A stretch of 64,000 nt of DNA from Verticillium longisporum (lineage: Eukaryota; Ascomycota; Sordariomycetes; Glomerellales; Plectosphaerellaceae), in NCBI GenBank assembly GCA_019188255.1, contig JAETXT010000015.1, forward strand, positions 1 through 64,000. The letters are read 5' to 3'. Of the stretch, positions 34,085-44,846 are shown one piece after another. The translations under genes were made by a program, and so were the position numbers. Numbering within the stretch: position 1 is the stretch's first letter; every line of letters starts with the position of its first letter. The notes beneath the pieces are model-generated. The model was not told the DNA's origin, did not search any database, and saw nothing but the letters and a program-made list of their open reading frames with translations.

Positions 34085-34722
34085 ATGTCTGCACCCTCCG
34101 ACGAACAGCTCAACAGGATCGCGGCGGATGCCGAGGCCGACCTCAACAGCTACCAGGCTAAGACGGGCGAGGCCCGCGAGCAGGCCGACGACGCCGCCGG
34201 CGTGAGGTCCATTCCCGAGAACAAGTTCCCCGGCGCGGATGTGAAGTACGGCGACGACCTCTCCACCAATGCCGGCTACAACAAGCGCATTCCTCCCGAG
34301 GAGGGCGGCGATCTTGACGCCCGCGGACGGTAAGATTCATTGTGTACTTTACGGCAGGACACATTTTTACTCACAGACGCAACAGCCAAGCACGCGGCGA
34401 GCTCTACGATCACAACAAGGGCGACGGTGGCCCCGCAGCGGCTCTTGACGCCAACGAGCCCAGCGGCGCCAACGACGGCGACGTGTACCGCATCCCGGGC
34501 ATCGACTCTTTCGGAGCCCAGGGCCAGAAACCCGATCCCTTGCTGCAAGGCGAGGATGCCTCCATCACAAACGTGGGCCGCAACCCGCCCGGCCCTGGAG
34601 GCAGCAAGTTCAAGGGCGAGGACTACTATAAGCCCGAGTCGGTGCCTGGGAGCATCGCCGCCGAGGGCAACGTGCCGCCTGCGAGCGTGACGGAGGCGAG
34701 CCGCGAGACGGAGGGATATTAG
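34085..34722 (+). CDS. Hydrophilic protein of unknown function
   Basis: There are two exons, 34085-34329 and 34377-34722, with a 47-nt intron (GTAAGA..ACAG); 196 aa starting MSAPSDEQLNRIAADAEADL. It is very hydrophilic, Gly/Asp/Pro/Asn/Lys-rich, has no Cys, no membrane segment and no signal peptide, and shows short motifs such as ENKFPGADVKYGDDL and GKPPGP-like stretches (NPPGPGGSKFKGED). The composition recalls stress-induced hydrophilins, but that is composition only. I do not recognise the family. It is well supported as a gene by the clean intron and strong C/G-ending codon bias. The nearby inverted repeat with AGGGG may regulate it. Confidence 0.78.
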
Positions 34723-35421
34723 GGCTGGTTCTCGTGTACTGATAGAATTACAACGATCCCATGATGATTACTTGATTCATGTCCACGTTTGATTTGTTCG
34801 TATGCGATGTGATTTTGAGAACATGGGACAGACAACGAGGGACGTGAGAGTTCGTCATTTGGTCTTGCCTGGATGACATGACTGGACCTTGCAGGCGTGG
34901 ACGATGGGTTCCGTCGGAGGCCCAACATTGATGGATTGGCTGGAATGGTGCTGGGTTACAACTTCCAAGGCCTTTGTGCTTGGGAATAGCCCGATGAAGG
35001 TACTGAAGCTAGAGAATTCAGCAATATCGACTATATGTCGTGAAAGTAGGGCGATGACTGGCAGCGTTGAACAGCCAGGTACCTTAGGGACGTGATGTTC
35101 GGAGGTCTGGTCGTAATAGTATGCCGAGAATATACGGCACTCCATGATGTACCTTAAGGTAAGCTTGGCACAGATCTCGAACAATTGGCAAATCAAAAGC
35201 TGGCTACTTTTCACGCGATGCCATTGGTCGGCACCAGCATTTGCACCCTGTCCAGCCATCGGATGCACCCCCCCGCCCAGGTCCTGATTGCTGGCAATCC
35301 TGCCCTAGCTCTCATTGCCGTGAGACTAACCCGATCAACTACCTGCCCACTGTCATGGTGATGCAACAGAGACCATGTTGGAATCTCCTCTAACGCCAAT
35401 CTGACGAGGAGGACAGTTCAT
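34723..35421. other. Intergenic, upstream of the first Zn2Cys6 regulator gene
   Basis: This 699-bp spacer is less GC-rich than the genes around it. No coding sequence, RNA gene or clear repeat is supportable. The start codons at 35422 and 35425 follow directly. Confidence 0.45.
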
Positions 35422-37237
35422 ATGATGGACGAGAAAGACTTGGCGGGCACCACACTTCGCAAACGAGCCTATCATAGAAAGGTGAGAACGGGGTGTCAAA
35501 CCTGCAAGTGAGTCTCCTGCGCTGCGCAGCGTGCAGATAGCTTGACATTCAGGGTCCCAGCTCAACAATCACAGGATACGCCGAGTGCGCTGCGATGAGG
35601 GCAAGCCTGATTGTCAACGATGTGTATCTACGGGGCGGAAATGCGATGGCTACGCAAAAGAGGATCGTAGCCCCTTGTCCGCCTCTGCACCACAAACCAC
35701 CATAAGCCCAGGCTCGACGCGGGCTTCTGAACCCTTCTTCGCTCGGTCACAACACACCACCCTGGCCCTCCGGCCTACCCTGCCGCAACGATGCTCCAAA
35801 GAGGCTCGCAGCTATCGTTACTTCCTCGAAGTCGCTGGTCCGTCGCTCGCTGGCGTTTTCGACGGGGACTTCTGGCTCGCCGAGTTACCCCGTGCTTGCC
35901 ACGCAGACCCGGCAATATGGCACGCCGTCGTTTGTCTCGGCGCGGCTCACGAAACGAATACCCTGGACTTCACCGTCGGTTCCTATCCGCCGCAAAAGAT
36001 CTTCGCCCTGCAGCAATTTAGCCACGCGATCCGGTCGCTCACCGAACGACCCTCGCAGAGGACCGACATTTGGAGGGCCCTGACAATCAGTGTCATCTTC
36101 ACCTGCGTCTGCAAGGTCCAGGGTCTCCATTCGCAGGCACGCATGCACCTCGCCTCGGGCCGTCAACTCCTCGAAGAACTGCAGTCGTGCGAAGAACAGC
36201 AGCCGGCACCACTTGGGGCCACTGCCACAGCATCGACCGTCCCTCCGCAGACGTCCAGCATCCCGATAAGCCTCGCACCCTTGAAGGACCTGCTCCTGAA
36301 TCTCGAGGTCCTCGTCTATTTCAAAGACAACGGAGACCTGATCCAGGCCCCAGAGCTGGTAGCGGCGAGTAAGATCTTCCATCTGTGGCGTCTGTACGAG
36401 GCACCGCTGGAGACACCCACGGACTCGGGGACAGCTAGACCCTTGACCGTCGACAACTTGACACACGCCCTTCAGGCAATCGAGTCACTCTTCGGCGCAC
36501 TTATCTACCTGCGTCAGCAGCTGGTGCGGCAATCGTCAAAGACGGACCCCAACATCGGCGACGGGGATCTTGGCTACTTCGTCGCACGCGAGGCGCCCTA
36601 CGTTCGGTGTTTCAAGCAAGTGAGAAAGGCGCACGACCTCTTCGTCAAAGAAACCATCCGCAGCCCTGAGGCCCAGTCGGTCGTGCCTTACAAGGCGCTG
36701 CTGACCTTATCGCTGGCCCTCGCAGCCACACGACTCATATTTGTCGGAGATCCCGAGCTGCCCGACCAGAGCAAACGTGACGAGGATCTTCCGCAACAGT
36801 ACGAGTACATTGTCAACCTCGCAGAGCGCATCCTCAAGCCCGACCACCGTCAGCACCTACCGTTTGCCAGGTCTGGCACGCTGCAATCTGCCCTGTTTGC
36901 CGTCGCGTACATGGGGAAGCCTCAGAGTGTACGGCGCCGTGCGGTACAACTCATGACGCAGTATCCTCGACAGGAAGGAATCAACAACAGCCTAGAGAGC
37001 GCCAGCATCGCCAATGCCATCATGACGAGGCAGCAGGAGCTGCTGCGACGGGAGCTTGTAGGACTAAACGGGACTTCTGCCACGGGCGAGGTCGAAGACC
37101 TCGAGGTGCCCCCGTTAAAGAGGCTGTTCAACTACACCGTAGAGTATGTCGGAGCCCGGTCGGCCATTGTGAAGCTGCACACTTGGGAGGAGCATACTGA
37201 GGAACGACCAGGAGAGGAACGGACCATTCGTTGGTGA
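35422..37237 (+). CDS. Zn(II)2Cys6 fungal transcription factor
   Basis: Exons are 35422-35507 and 35575-37237 with a 67-nt intron; 582 aa if the first of two adjacent ATGs is used (MMDEKDLAGTTLRKRAYHRK). Residues about 20-55 form the binuclear zinc cluster: VRTGCQTCKIRRVRCDEGKP then DCQRCVSTGRKCDGY, with all six Cys present. The intron splits the cluster between the second and third Cys, a common position in this family. The remainder is helical and fits a fungal-specific regulator domain (SYRYFLEVAGPSLAGVFDGD; YVRCFKQVRKAHDLFV), like many uncharacterised pezizomycete factors. It is expected to bind CGG-type half-sites in the nucleus. The aldo-keto reductase at 37782 is its immediate same-strand neighbour and a possible target. 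Confidence 0.92.
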
Positions 37238-37781
37238 TCGCCAGCCACCTGGCTTGTTTGTCAACAGCAGTTCCGATGACGCTGTACAGGGCCTGCGTAG
37301 ATATGCGGACGACGCATGCTCCACGATCTTTTTCGGAGAACAACGTCTGCTACAGATATCCTGTATCAGGCTCTCTACGGTTTAGGCCGACATGACTCGG
37401 GACTGACCTGATGCCGCATTGATAGAGAAGGGACCTGCCATCAGCAAGATCAGTTGTTTCAGCTTCAACCTTATGACTTTGCCGAGCATTGGACTCGTAA
37501 TATCATGCAAGCGAGAATCGCAAACACCAGTCCAGCCTCTGCTGATGATTTTCGTGTCAAAAAAGCGCCGCATGTACGCGACGTGGCTACGAAGTGGGAC
37601 TTGGGCGCCACGCTACCGGCCGGAGGCAGCGATTGCTGAATCGCCTTCCAACCCCGCACTAGCCGCCCACGAGAGGCTTCACGACAGGAGCCCCTTTACG
37701 GAAGCCAAGGTTGATAATCAAAGTCCACCAAGTGAGCATTGCCGACGTCCAGCTGCAATCTCTCCATCAACTACCTCCATC
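37238..37781. promoter_or_regulatory. Intergenic between regulator and aldo-keto reductase
   Basis: This 544-bp spacer is the only upstream region of the reductase. It contains CCGG and CGG triplets, for example around 37611-37622 (CTACCGGCCGGAGG, palindromic ACCGGCCGG), that could serve a Zn2Cys6 factor. This is suggestive only. Confidence 0.4.
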
Positions 37782-39154
37782 ATGTCGTTCGGCACAAAGG
37801 CAAAGCTCAATATTGGCGCCTACATCCCGTACGTCGTCGTATATCCCGGCTGACCAGCACTGACGCGATGTATTCAGGACACTGGGATACGGCACGTGGC
37901 TTTCGGATCCAGGCGTTGTCGGTGCGGGCGTCTATGAAGCTCTGAAAGCTGGCTATCGTCATCTAGTGAGCCCATCTACACGCAGACTCGTTTCAATGCT
38001 GACCGCAACATCAGGACCTGGCGAAGATGTGCGTGTAGTGACCACGATTGAAGGCAACGCTGACCTCGATAGCTACGGAAACCAGAAGGAAGTTGGGCAG
38101 GCCATCAAGAAGGCTCTTGCTGAGCTGCCGGGGCTGAGGCGTGAGGACATTTTTATCACCTCCAAGCTGTGGAACACGTGCGTCGGCCCAACGGCGAGAC
38201 GCTGATCGCTTCTCACAAACCACAGCGAGCACCGCCCGGGAAATGTCGCCCCTGCGCTGGAAGATACTCTGAACGAGCTCCAGCTGGAGTACCTCGACGT
38301 TCGTAGCCTTCTGTATCCCTCTGCCTGCACGACTGACGTCCGTAGCTCTACCTGATTCACTGGCCCGTGGCTTTCAAGAAGACCGATGGCAACCCATTTC
38401 CCGTGACTTCTGACGGTAGTGAGGTTGATGTTGATCTCGATGTTTCCATTGTTGATACGTGGAAAGGTCAGGCACCCTCAGCAGTTGTTCGAGCAGCACG
38501 CTGACCCTCACAGCCATGGTCGAACTCCCCAAGTCCAAGGTCCGCGCCATCGGCGTCTCCAACTTTGCTGCCCCTCACCTGCAGGCTTTGATCGACGCCA
38601 CGGGAGTGACGCCCGCCGTCAACCAGGTCGAGCGCCATCCCCGGCTGAACCAGCTGGATGGCATCGTTAAGTACGCTAGTGAGAAGGGCATCCACATCAC
38701 GGCCTATTCTGTGAGTATACCTCCTGCTGTCTGTATGGGCAGTTGCTGACTGCTGCAGCCCCTCGGCAACAACCTCGTTGGCGAACCCATGGCCATCGAG
38801 GACCCAGTCATTGAGGGCATTGCCGAGAGGCTGTCGGCGACGCCGGCGCAGGTCATCTTGGCCTGGGCCCAGGTCGGCGGACACAGCGCCATTCCCAAGT
38901 CTGTCACGCCCGAGAGAATCCAGTCGAACTTCCAGGAGATCAAGATTACCGACGACGACGTCAAGGCGATCAACGAGCTCGGCAGGGTGGAGCGACGTTT
39001 TGCCATCCCGTTCACCTGTAAGTGCAGCCGCATGGCCTTGGAGACCTATCACTGACGACTTCAAGGGCAACCTCCGCACCGCATCAACTTGTTCGATACC
39101 GCGGCGGAACAGAGTGCGCCTCGAAAGGTCAATATTGGCGCCAATCAAGTCTAG
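37782..39154 (+). CDS. Aldo-keto reductase (NADPH-dependent aldehyde/alditol type), nine exons
   Basis: Exons are 37782-37828, 37878-37965, 38015-38028, 38073-38177, 38226-38298, 38346-38466, 38514-38710, 38759-39017 and 39066-39154. The total is 993 nt, 330 aa, with all phases agreeing. It starts [20 protein letters not shown]. The catalytic tetrad is complete: Asp in HLDLAKIYGN, Tyr in IYGN, Lys in ITSKLWN, His in LYLIHWPVA. It also has [25 protein letters not shown] and the coenzyme loop [14 protein letters not shown]. The third exon has only 14 nt (DLAKI). The product is a cytosolic NADPH-dependent reductase of the AKR superfamily, class inferred. Its many introns contrast with the intronless paralogue at 13173. 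A link to the Zn2Cys6 gene directly upstream is possible. Confidence 0.9.
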
Positions 39155-40295
39155 GCATTTCCTTCCTTTCTTTCTTTCTTTCTGAAATCTTTTGCATTTA
39201 TCAGCGTCATTCAGGCCCCTGTCGGGCATGTAGCTCAACCTGCTACTGAAAAAGACATGTTAAAACCTATTATAAAGGCAAAGGTGTGGAACATGCGTTC
39301 CCGTCAAGCCCGTGTAACTTCAACAGTAGGATTCAAACTTAGAACCCAATTACTCCTTTGTGCCTGGACGGTCATGTCATCTGGCGTATTTCGGTGGGTT
39401 GATGCTACTCGTCAAAAGGTATGCACGTAGTGATAGACTACAGTCTTCTTGGCCGCCTCAATCACATTTGGCGACATTTGCTCCTTGCTGTACCATGTTG
39501 CCAACATCCGACATAAGAGAGAAATAGGCTTCCTCTCTGAATCATCGTTTAAGCACAGATGCCTATTTCTGATGGTCTCAGGGACGCCGAGTCAGGAAAC
39601 CTCACGCAGGAGAAGATCAGGAAGCTCAAAAAGACGTCATAGGTCCCAGCCCTGCACCCTTTGGAGAGACATCAAGCGCTTCGAGATAAGTATTATACAT
39701 GCCGTCACTGATTAAATATCCAATCCCTTTTGGTGGTCAGGATGATATGACGAAGCTTAGAAGGCCTCACACGGTTGCGTCAGACCCTGAAGGTCCTCCC
39801 CTCCAGCGTCTATTCCTCTCTGACGTTCTCGCCCGCGCGATGTCACCTAGCAGTGTCTTTGCTTTGCGTAGCACAACACTCACGTCTTTACCCACCTAGA
39901 TTCAGGCTTCCATGTCGTCAGTCGTTCCTTTCCCTCACGTCCACCTCGCGTTCGCCTCCTTGAGGGGGCTACATCTCCGAGCTACCTACAGGCAAGCGAG
40001 TATTCGGATGCACTGGTACGCCTGACCCAACTATACCAAGTGCTTGACTGAATAGTGTGAATCACTTCCAATTAAGATATCGGATAACCAAGCTTAAATT
40101 CGTCTTGTCATTTGGGCAGTGGCACGAACGGTACGTAACCCTCTAAAAGAATATATCACTCAATCTGCATTCCCATATGCTCATCTGCTGCATACAGGCA
40201 TATTCCGATGATGTCATGCACGATCACTCTCAGGCAGGTCATTGCAGCACTCATCTTTGCACCTTCACCATGGCGCTCGCAGGAAAAACATCGAC
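39155..40295. other. Intergenic, relatively A/T-rich
   Basis: This 1.1-kb region is noticeably more A/T-rich than its neighbours, with a (CTTT)n run at about 39161-39184 and a TTAAAACCTATTATAAAGG stretch near 39261. I see no coding sequence, no transposon ends and no tRNA. An ATG at 40270 may be the true start of the carrier gene if one A is missing from the run at 40283-40287. Confidence 0.45.
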
Positions 40296-41310
40296 ATGTA
40301 TGAGATCTATGCGGTGAGTCAATCGCAATTGCGACGCCGCAGTTCAGCTGACGGTGCTAGGCCGGCGCGGCGGCGGCGTTCACGGTGGACTGCCTGATCT
40401 ACCCGCTTGATACCCTCAAAACGAGATACCAAAGCCAGGACTTTGTCCAGACATATGCATCCTCACCAGGCAGCGCGAAGCCGCAGCTGTATCGCGGCCT
40501 CTACCAGGGCATCGGCAGTGTCATCCTCGCCACACTGCCGGCAGGTACGCTGACTAGCCCAACTTCTTCCCGTCAGCGCGGGCTGACATAAATACAGCCG
40601 GCATCTTCTTCGCAACGTACGAGAGTATGAAGCGCACAATCTCGCTGGCCGTGCCGGCGGCACCGCAGCCGCTCGTTCACTCATCGGCCTCGGCAATCGC
40701 CGAGATGGCTTCGTGCGTGGTGCTGGCGCCTGCCGAGGTGATTAAGCAGAATGCGCAAATGCTGCGACAGCAATCGGGCGGATCACAAAAGTCGACATCG
40801 CTCGAGGCGCTGCGGCAGGTCACAGGCTCGGGGGCGAGTCGACGTTTGTTCTCCGGTTACACGGCTCTTGTTGCGCGCAACTTGCCGTTTACGGCCCTCC
40901 AGTTTCCCATTTTCGAGTACGTGCGACAGCAAACCTGGGACAGTCGACACCCGGGGCAGGCACACGACTCACACGGGCTGCTCGAGACGGCCGCAGTCAA
41001 TGGCGTGAGCGCTGGTTCGGCGGGAGGATTTGCAGCCTGGATCACGACGCCGAGCGATGTCGTCAAGACGCGAATGATGCTGACAGCAAGCGATGACAAT
41101 AATTCGTTGGGGAAGAAAACGAGCCGGGGCAGCGTGGCTGTCGCGCAGGACGTGTACCGCAGCCACGGCGTCAAGGGGCTGTTCCGCGGCGGCCTTTTGC
41201 GTGCGAGCTGGACAGCTCTGGGGAGCGGACTGTACCTGGGGACGTACGAGATGTCAAAGGTCTGGCTGACGCGCGGGAAAGATGATTCAGAGGTGCTGGG
41301 CGCTGTGTAA
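40296..41310 (+). CDS. Mitochondrial carrier family protein, Pet8 (S-adenosylmethionine carrier)-like
   Basis: Exons are 40296-40313, 40361-40544 and 40598-41310; 304 aa from MYEIYAAGAAAAFTVD. Three carrier repeats are present with their signatures: YPLDTLKTRYQSQ, APAEVIKQNAQ and TPSDVVKTRMM, each P-x-[DE]-x-x-K, plus the YRGLYQGIGSVILATLPAG and LFSGYTALVARNLPFTALQFP links. The second-repeat PAEVIKQ and the PFTALQFPIFEY segment resemble Pet8, so an S-adenosylmethionine/S-adenosylhomocysteine exchanger of the inner membrane is likely but not certain. The first exon is unusual. An upstream ATG at 40270 reads MALAGK and would join the frame as MALAGKNIDMYEIY if one A were added to the five-A run, so the start is uncertain by about nine residues. 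Confidence 0.85.
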
Positions 41311-42217
41311 CGTGAGGCCCAAAAGAAACGTAGCACACCATTACAATGCTGACCAACGTGGAATGCTTTGCAATCGGTGTCTTCACATGATGGAATGAAT
41401 GTTGAACCCATCAAGTCTTCCGCGATCGACCCTGCATCCGTAGTTCGGCGCGCAATTGGACAGTTGCGATGCCCCTGCGTTAGTTGGGGTTTATGTCGAA
41501 AACCCAGCCTCGTAAAAGAGCAGTCTTGTTGCGAGTCGTAGCAGAGGACCGGCCGTCATGTGCTGACGTGCTGGCAGCCTCTACTTGCAACCGGCGAGAC
41601 CGACTCCGAAATGCCCTTCTGGCATGTTCTCGGTCTGGCACCGTCCATGCCAGGAAAAGCCATTTGAGTGTCCGAGTCGCAACAATAAAACAGGCCCGAG
41701 CGGTGAAGTGGCAGGGCCGAAACCAAAGTCAGAGTAGCCGTCTTGCATCAGCGACGCGGGCGATGGCGCCATCTCCCCAGGTTATGACCCAAGACGAACC
41801 CTCAGTGCTAGCGACGCGGCAATCTCGCCCCTTCATCCCGCCTTGGTCAACCCCCCCCCCCGCGTGATATGGCGAGCTCGGTGAACACGTCTGCTTGACG
41901 TCCACCGCTTTCTGGCAATTCCCGTTGCGTGCAGACTCCTGCGCAATGCTTTCGCCCATCCGATGGCGGATGAGAAAGCTTGACCCACTGCGCCAACGCT
42001 GAGGTGATCCCGAGTCGGGAAGACGCCTTCTGCCACCGGGCTGTGACGCAGAATTCAAAATGACAAGTCTATAAGGGCTGTCGGTGCCTTTGTGCTGCCT
42101 CTGTTCCGTCTGTGTTGTTTGGTCATCGTCCATTGTCCTAACGCTGTAAAGTGAAGAAAAAGAGTCGCAGCATCACCGTCCACTTCACGACCGGCAATCC
42201 TCCAGACCACCTCCAAC
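41311..42217. other. Intergenic with an 11-nt C run
   Basis: This 907-bp spacer holds the 3' flank of the carrier gene and the promoter of the UPF0643 gene. An uninterrupted run of eleven C lies at 41851-41861. No coding sequence is supportable; the open frames 41484-41867 (+) and 41729-42133 (-) carry no family signal. Confidence 0.5.
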
Positions 42218-42942
42218 ATGGCCACAGCATTGAGCTCCTTGATCCACCTCGCGGCCCCTGGGCTTCGCAATGAGGCCAGCTTGGCTCTCAAGCAGGACAG
42301 CACCATCTCCGTCGCCGAGGTGGAAGCACGCGAGCAGGCCCGGTGGTTGGTGCACTCGCCCTACACCGAGCGAGACCATCAGCTCGACCTGCACACGCTC
42401 GACCACGAGAATGCCCTCCTGGCGCGGGCCATGACCAAGATGGAATGCACCAGGACAGACTATGCCACAGCGCCATACACTGAGTCCTTCAACTGGCAGG
42501 ACGTGCACGATGAGCTTCGCCGGCTGGTGAAGGAATCGGGAAAGCCGTTCAAGGAAACTTCCTTTTACGTAGTCGTCTTTCTCTCGCAGATCCCGCCGAC
42601 GACGGTCTATGCGGACCTCGGCGCCCTCGACAAGGAGGCGCACCGCGAGGCCAACGAATTCGGCGGCTTCCTCAAGTAAGGCCGCTCCCTTGATAGGAAG
42701 AAGACATGTCCAACTTACACGCCGACAGGTACTGGTTTGGAGCGCCAGATGCTGAAGGTCGCAACCTGGCGACGTGCTTCTGGCGATCGCGACCTGATGC
42801 CGTCAGAGCCGGACACGGCCCAGCTCACCGCAAGGCGGCACGGGCGACGGCATCGATGTACTCTTTCTGGAAGATTGATCGACACAGGCTCATAATCAAG
42901 GATGACGCTGAGAGCTTCGAGTTCATCGATTGGGAGGATTAG
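42218..42942 (+). CDS. UPF0643 family fungal protein
   Basis: Exons are 42218-42675 and 42729-42942 with a 53-nt intron; 223 aa starting MATALSSLIHLAAPGLRNEA. Conserved blocks of this family are present: HSPYTERDHQLDLHTLDHEN, the FYVVVFLSQIPPTT strand, LDKEAHREANEFGGFLKYWF across the intron, GRNLATCFWRSRPDA, HRKAARATASMY and the closing FEFIDWED. No signal peptide or membrane segment is seen. The molecular function of UPF0643 proteins is unknown to me. The pattern of conserved His, Asp and aromatic residues around YWFG..GRNLATC..W suggests a small globular, possibly ferredoxin-like fold, which is inference. Confidence 0.88.
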
Positions 42943-43629
42943 GTGCTCGCCGTTCCCGCTGGCGGGGACACAAAGACCTGGACGTGAATTATGATACATG
43001 ACGGTAGAAAGGCATGGCGTTTGGTCGTTATTCGAGAGTAAATGTCCAATGAAAATTCGTTCGCATTTGTTTCCAAAGATTTGCTGAGCTGCTGTTGTGG
43101 TGATGCTCTCTAGACGAAGTAGTGGGGATTTGTCTGACTGAGGAAGCACCAAAGGACTGGGCGGGTTTCGAGGAGCTTCAGCATGAACCAAGCCCACCAG
43201 TTCCATCGACATTAAGCATCCAAAGCACACCAGAAAGCACCAAAGATGGGCTGTCGTTAGTTTAAGAAGCCAAGACAGACTGCAAGCGTGGGGGTTCAGC
43301 GTGGGCTCAGCGTGGGTGTGCGCGGGATTGAACATTTTCGTGACAGCATCACCATGAGCCCAGTGGGCACTGGTAAAACCTGGCACCGACAGCTGGCAAT
43401 GAGGGGATCCTCCCAAACAGGTTTCTGCCACCTCCTACCGCCCAACAACCCACAACCGCTCCCACAATTCAACACCAGCGAAATATCTTTTTGCATCTAC
43501 GACCGCCGACGAATCCAGGCCCCGCGTTGCGACACTACGACTCCCCCTTCGCTCTCCTTACCGACCGTCACGCACCCAACTCTTTGTGTCGTCCGTTCCA
43601 TCGTCAAAACCCGCGAAACCTCTGCAAAA
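42943..43629. promoter_or_regulatory. Promoter region of eIF3h
   Basis: This 687-bp spacer lies between same-strand genes. The last 190 bp before the start are C/A/T-rich with few G, typical of a leader. A short direct repeat, GCGTGGG.GTTCAGCGTGGGCTCAGCGTGGG, occurs around 43286-43316. No gene is supportable. Confidence 0.45.
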
Positions 43630-44846
43630 ATGGCGGAAGCTCAAGCGCCCCAGGATGCGCCGTTCAACTCGGTCGTGATTGAGGCTTTGGTGAGTCTGCC
43701 CCACCTTGGGCTGCTCTCGAACCACGCAGCAACCGGCTAATCCGCAGCTTTCCAGGTCGTCATGAAGATTGTCAAGCACGGCTCCTCGACCTTCCCGACC
43801 GTCGCTACCGGTGCGACCGTTGGTCTCGACCGCAACGGCGTCCTCGAGATCACCAACTCGTTCCCCTTCCCCACCGTCGACGTCTCCAACTCCGACTCTC
43901 ACCAGAACAACGACGCCTCCGCCCAGGCGTCAGCTGCGCCGAGGCAAAAGTCCAACATTGTTTACCAGAGCGACATGATCAAGCACCTGAAGGAGGTCAA
44001 CGTCGATGCCAACAACGTCGGCTGGTACACGAGCGCCACCATGAGCAACTTTGTCAACCTCAGCTTCATCGAGAACCAGTATCACTACCAGAAGGACAAC
44101 GACAAGACGGTCGCCCTCGTGCACGACGTCAGCCGCAGCTCCCAGGGCTCCCTGAGCCTGCGCGCCTTCAAGCTTTCCGCCAGCTTCATGGCGGCGTACA
44201 AGGAGGGCAAGTTCACGACGGAGAGGTATGCCGCCCCCACCGACCAACACGAGTGAGATGAAATATTGACGATCGTAGCCTGCAAAAGTCCAAGCTCTCC
44301 TTCAAGGATATCCTCCAGGAGTTCCCCGTCACCGTCCACAACACGCACCTCCTCACAACCTTCCTTCACCAGATCCCCCAGGCGCCCCAGGCCGACGCGC
44401 TCGAGCACCCGACGTCTGTTGGCGAGCTGCGCGACGACCCTTCGAGGCAGCCCCTGTACCCTTCGGTCGACAACCTCGACCTCTCTATTGACCCTTTCCT
44501 CGAGAAGCCGTGCGACCTGCTTCGGGACAGCATTGACGCGCACTACAGCGAGGAAAACAACTACCAGTTCTATGAGCGCCAACTCAGTCGCGAGCAGGCC
44601 AAGATTTCGCAGTAGCAGGCGAAGCGCAAGGCGGAGAACGCGCAGCGGGTGGTGGCCAAGCAGGCCCCCCTTCCGGAGGACGAGTGGCAGCGGCTGTTCA
44701 AGCTGCCCCAGGAGCCCAGCCGCCTCGAGGGCATGCTCAACGCGAAGCAGGTCGAGCAGTACAGCAAGCAGGTTGACGGGTTCACGGCCAACATTACAAC
44801 CAAGATGTTCGCCGTGCGGGAGAACCTCATCCCCAAGCGTGCTTGA
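43630..44846 (+). CDS. Translation initiation factor eIF3 subunit h, interrupted by one in-frame TAG
   Basis: Exons are 43630-43689, 43756-44225 and 44279-44846; full length 365 codons. The MPN-type domain is clear: [35 protein letters not shown] and [20 protein letters not shown]. It is followed by helical C-terminal regions ([17 protein letters not shown]) and the conserved ending [30 protein letters not shown]. The subunit sits in the eIF3 octamer core on the 40S ribosome. Codon 289 (44613-44615) is TAG; the same frame continues at once with [11 protein letters not shown], and the family has Trp here (TGG to TAG). The stop lies in the loop of a small hairpin, see findings. Read literally the product is a 288-aa protein lacking its C-terminus. 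An edited, recoded or misread codon is equally open. Confidence 0.92.

Noticed and set aside
23320..39184. CTTT and TTCC simple repeats (23325-23339, 39161-39184)
   Set aside because: Ordinary short microsatellites in untranslated sequence, with no sign of function.
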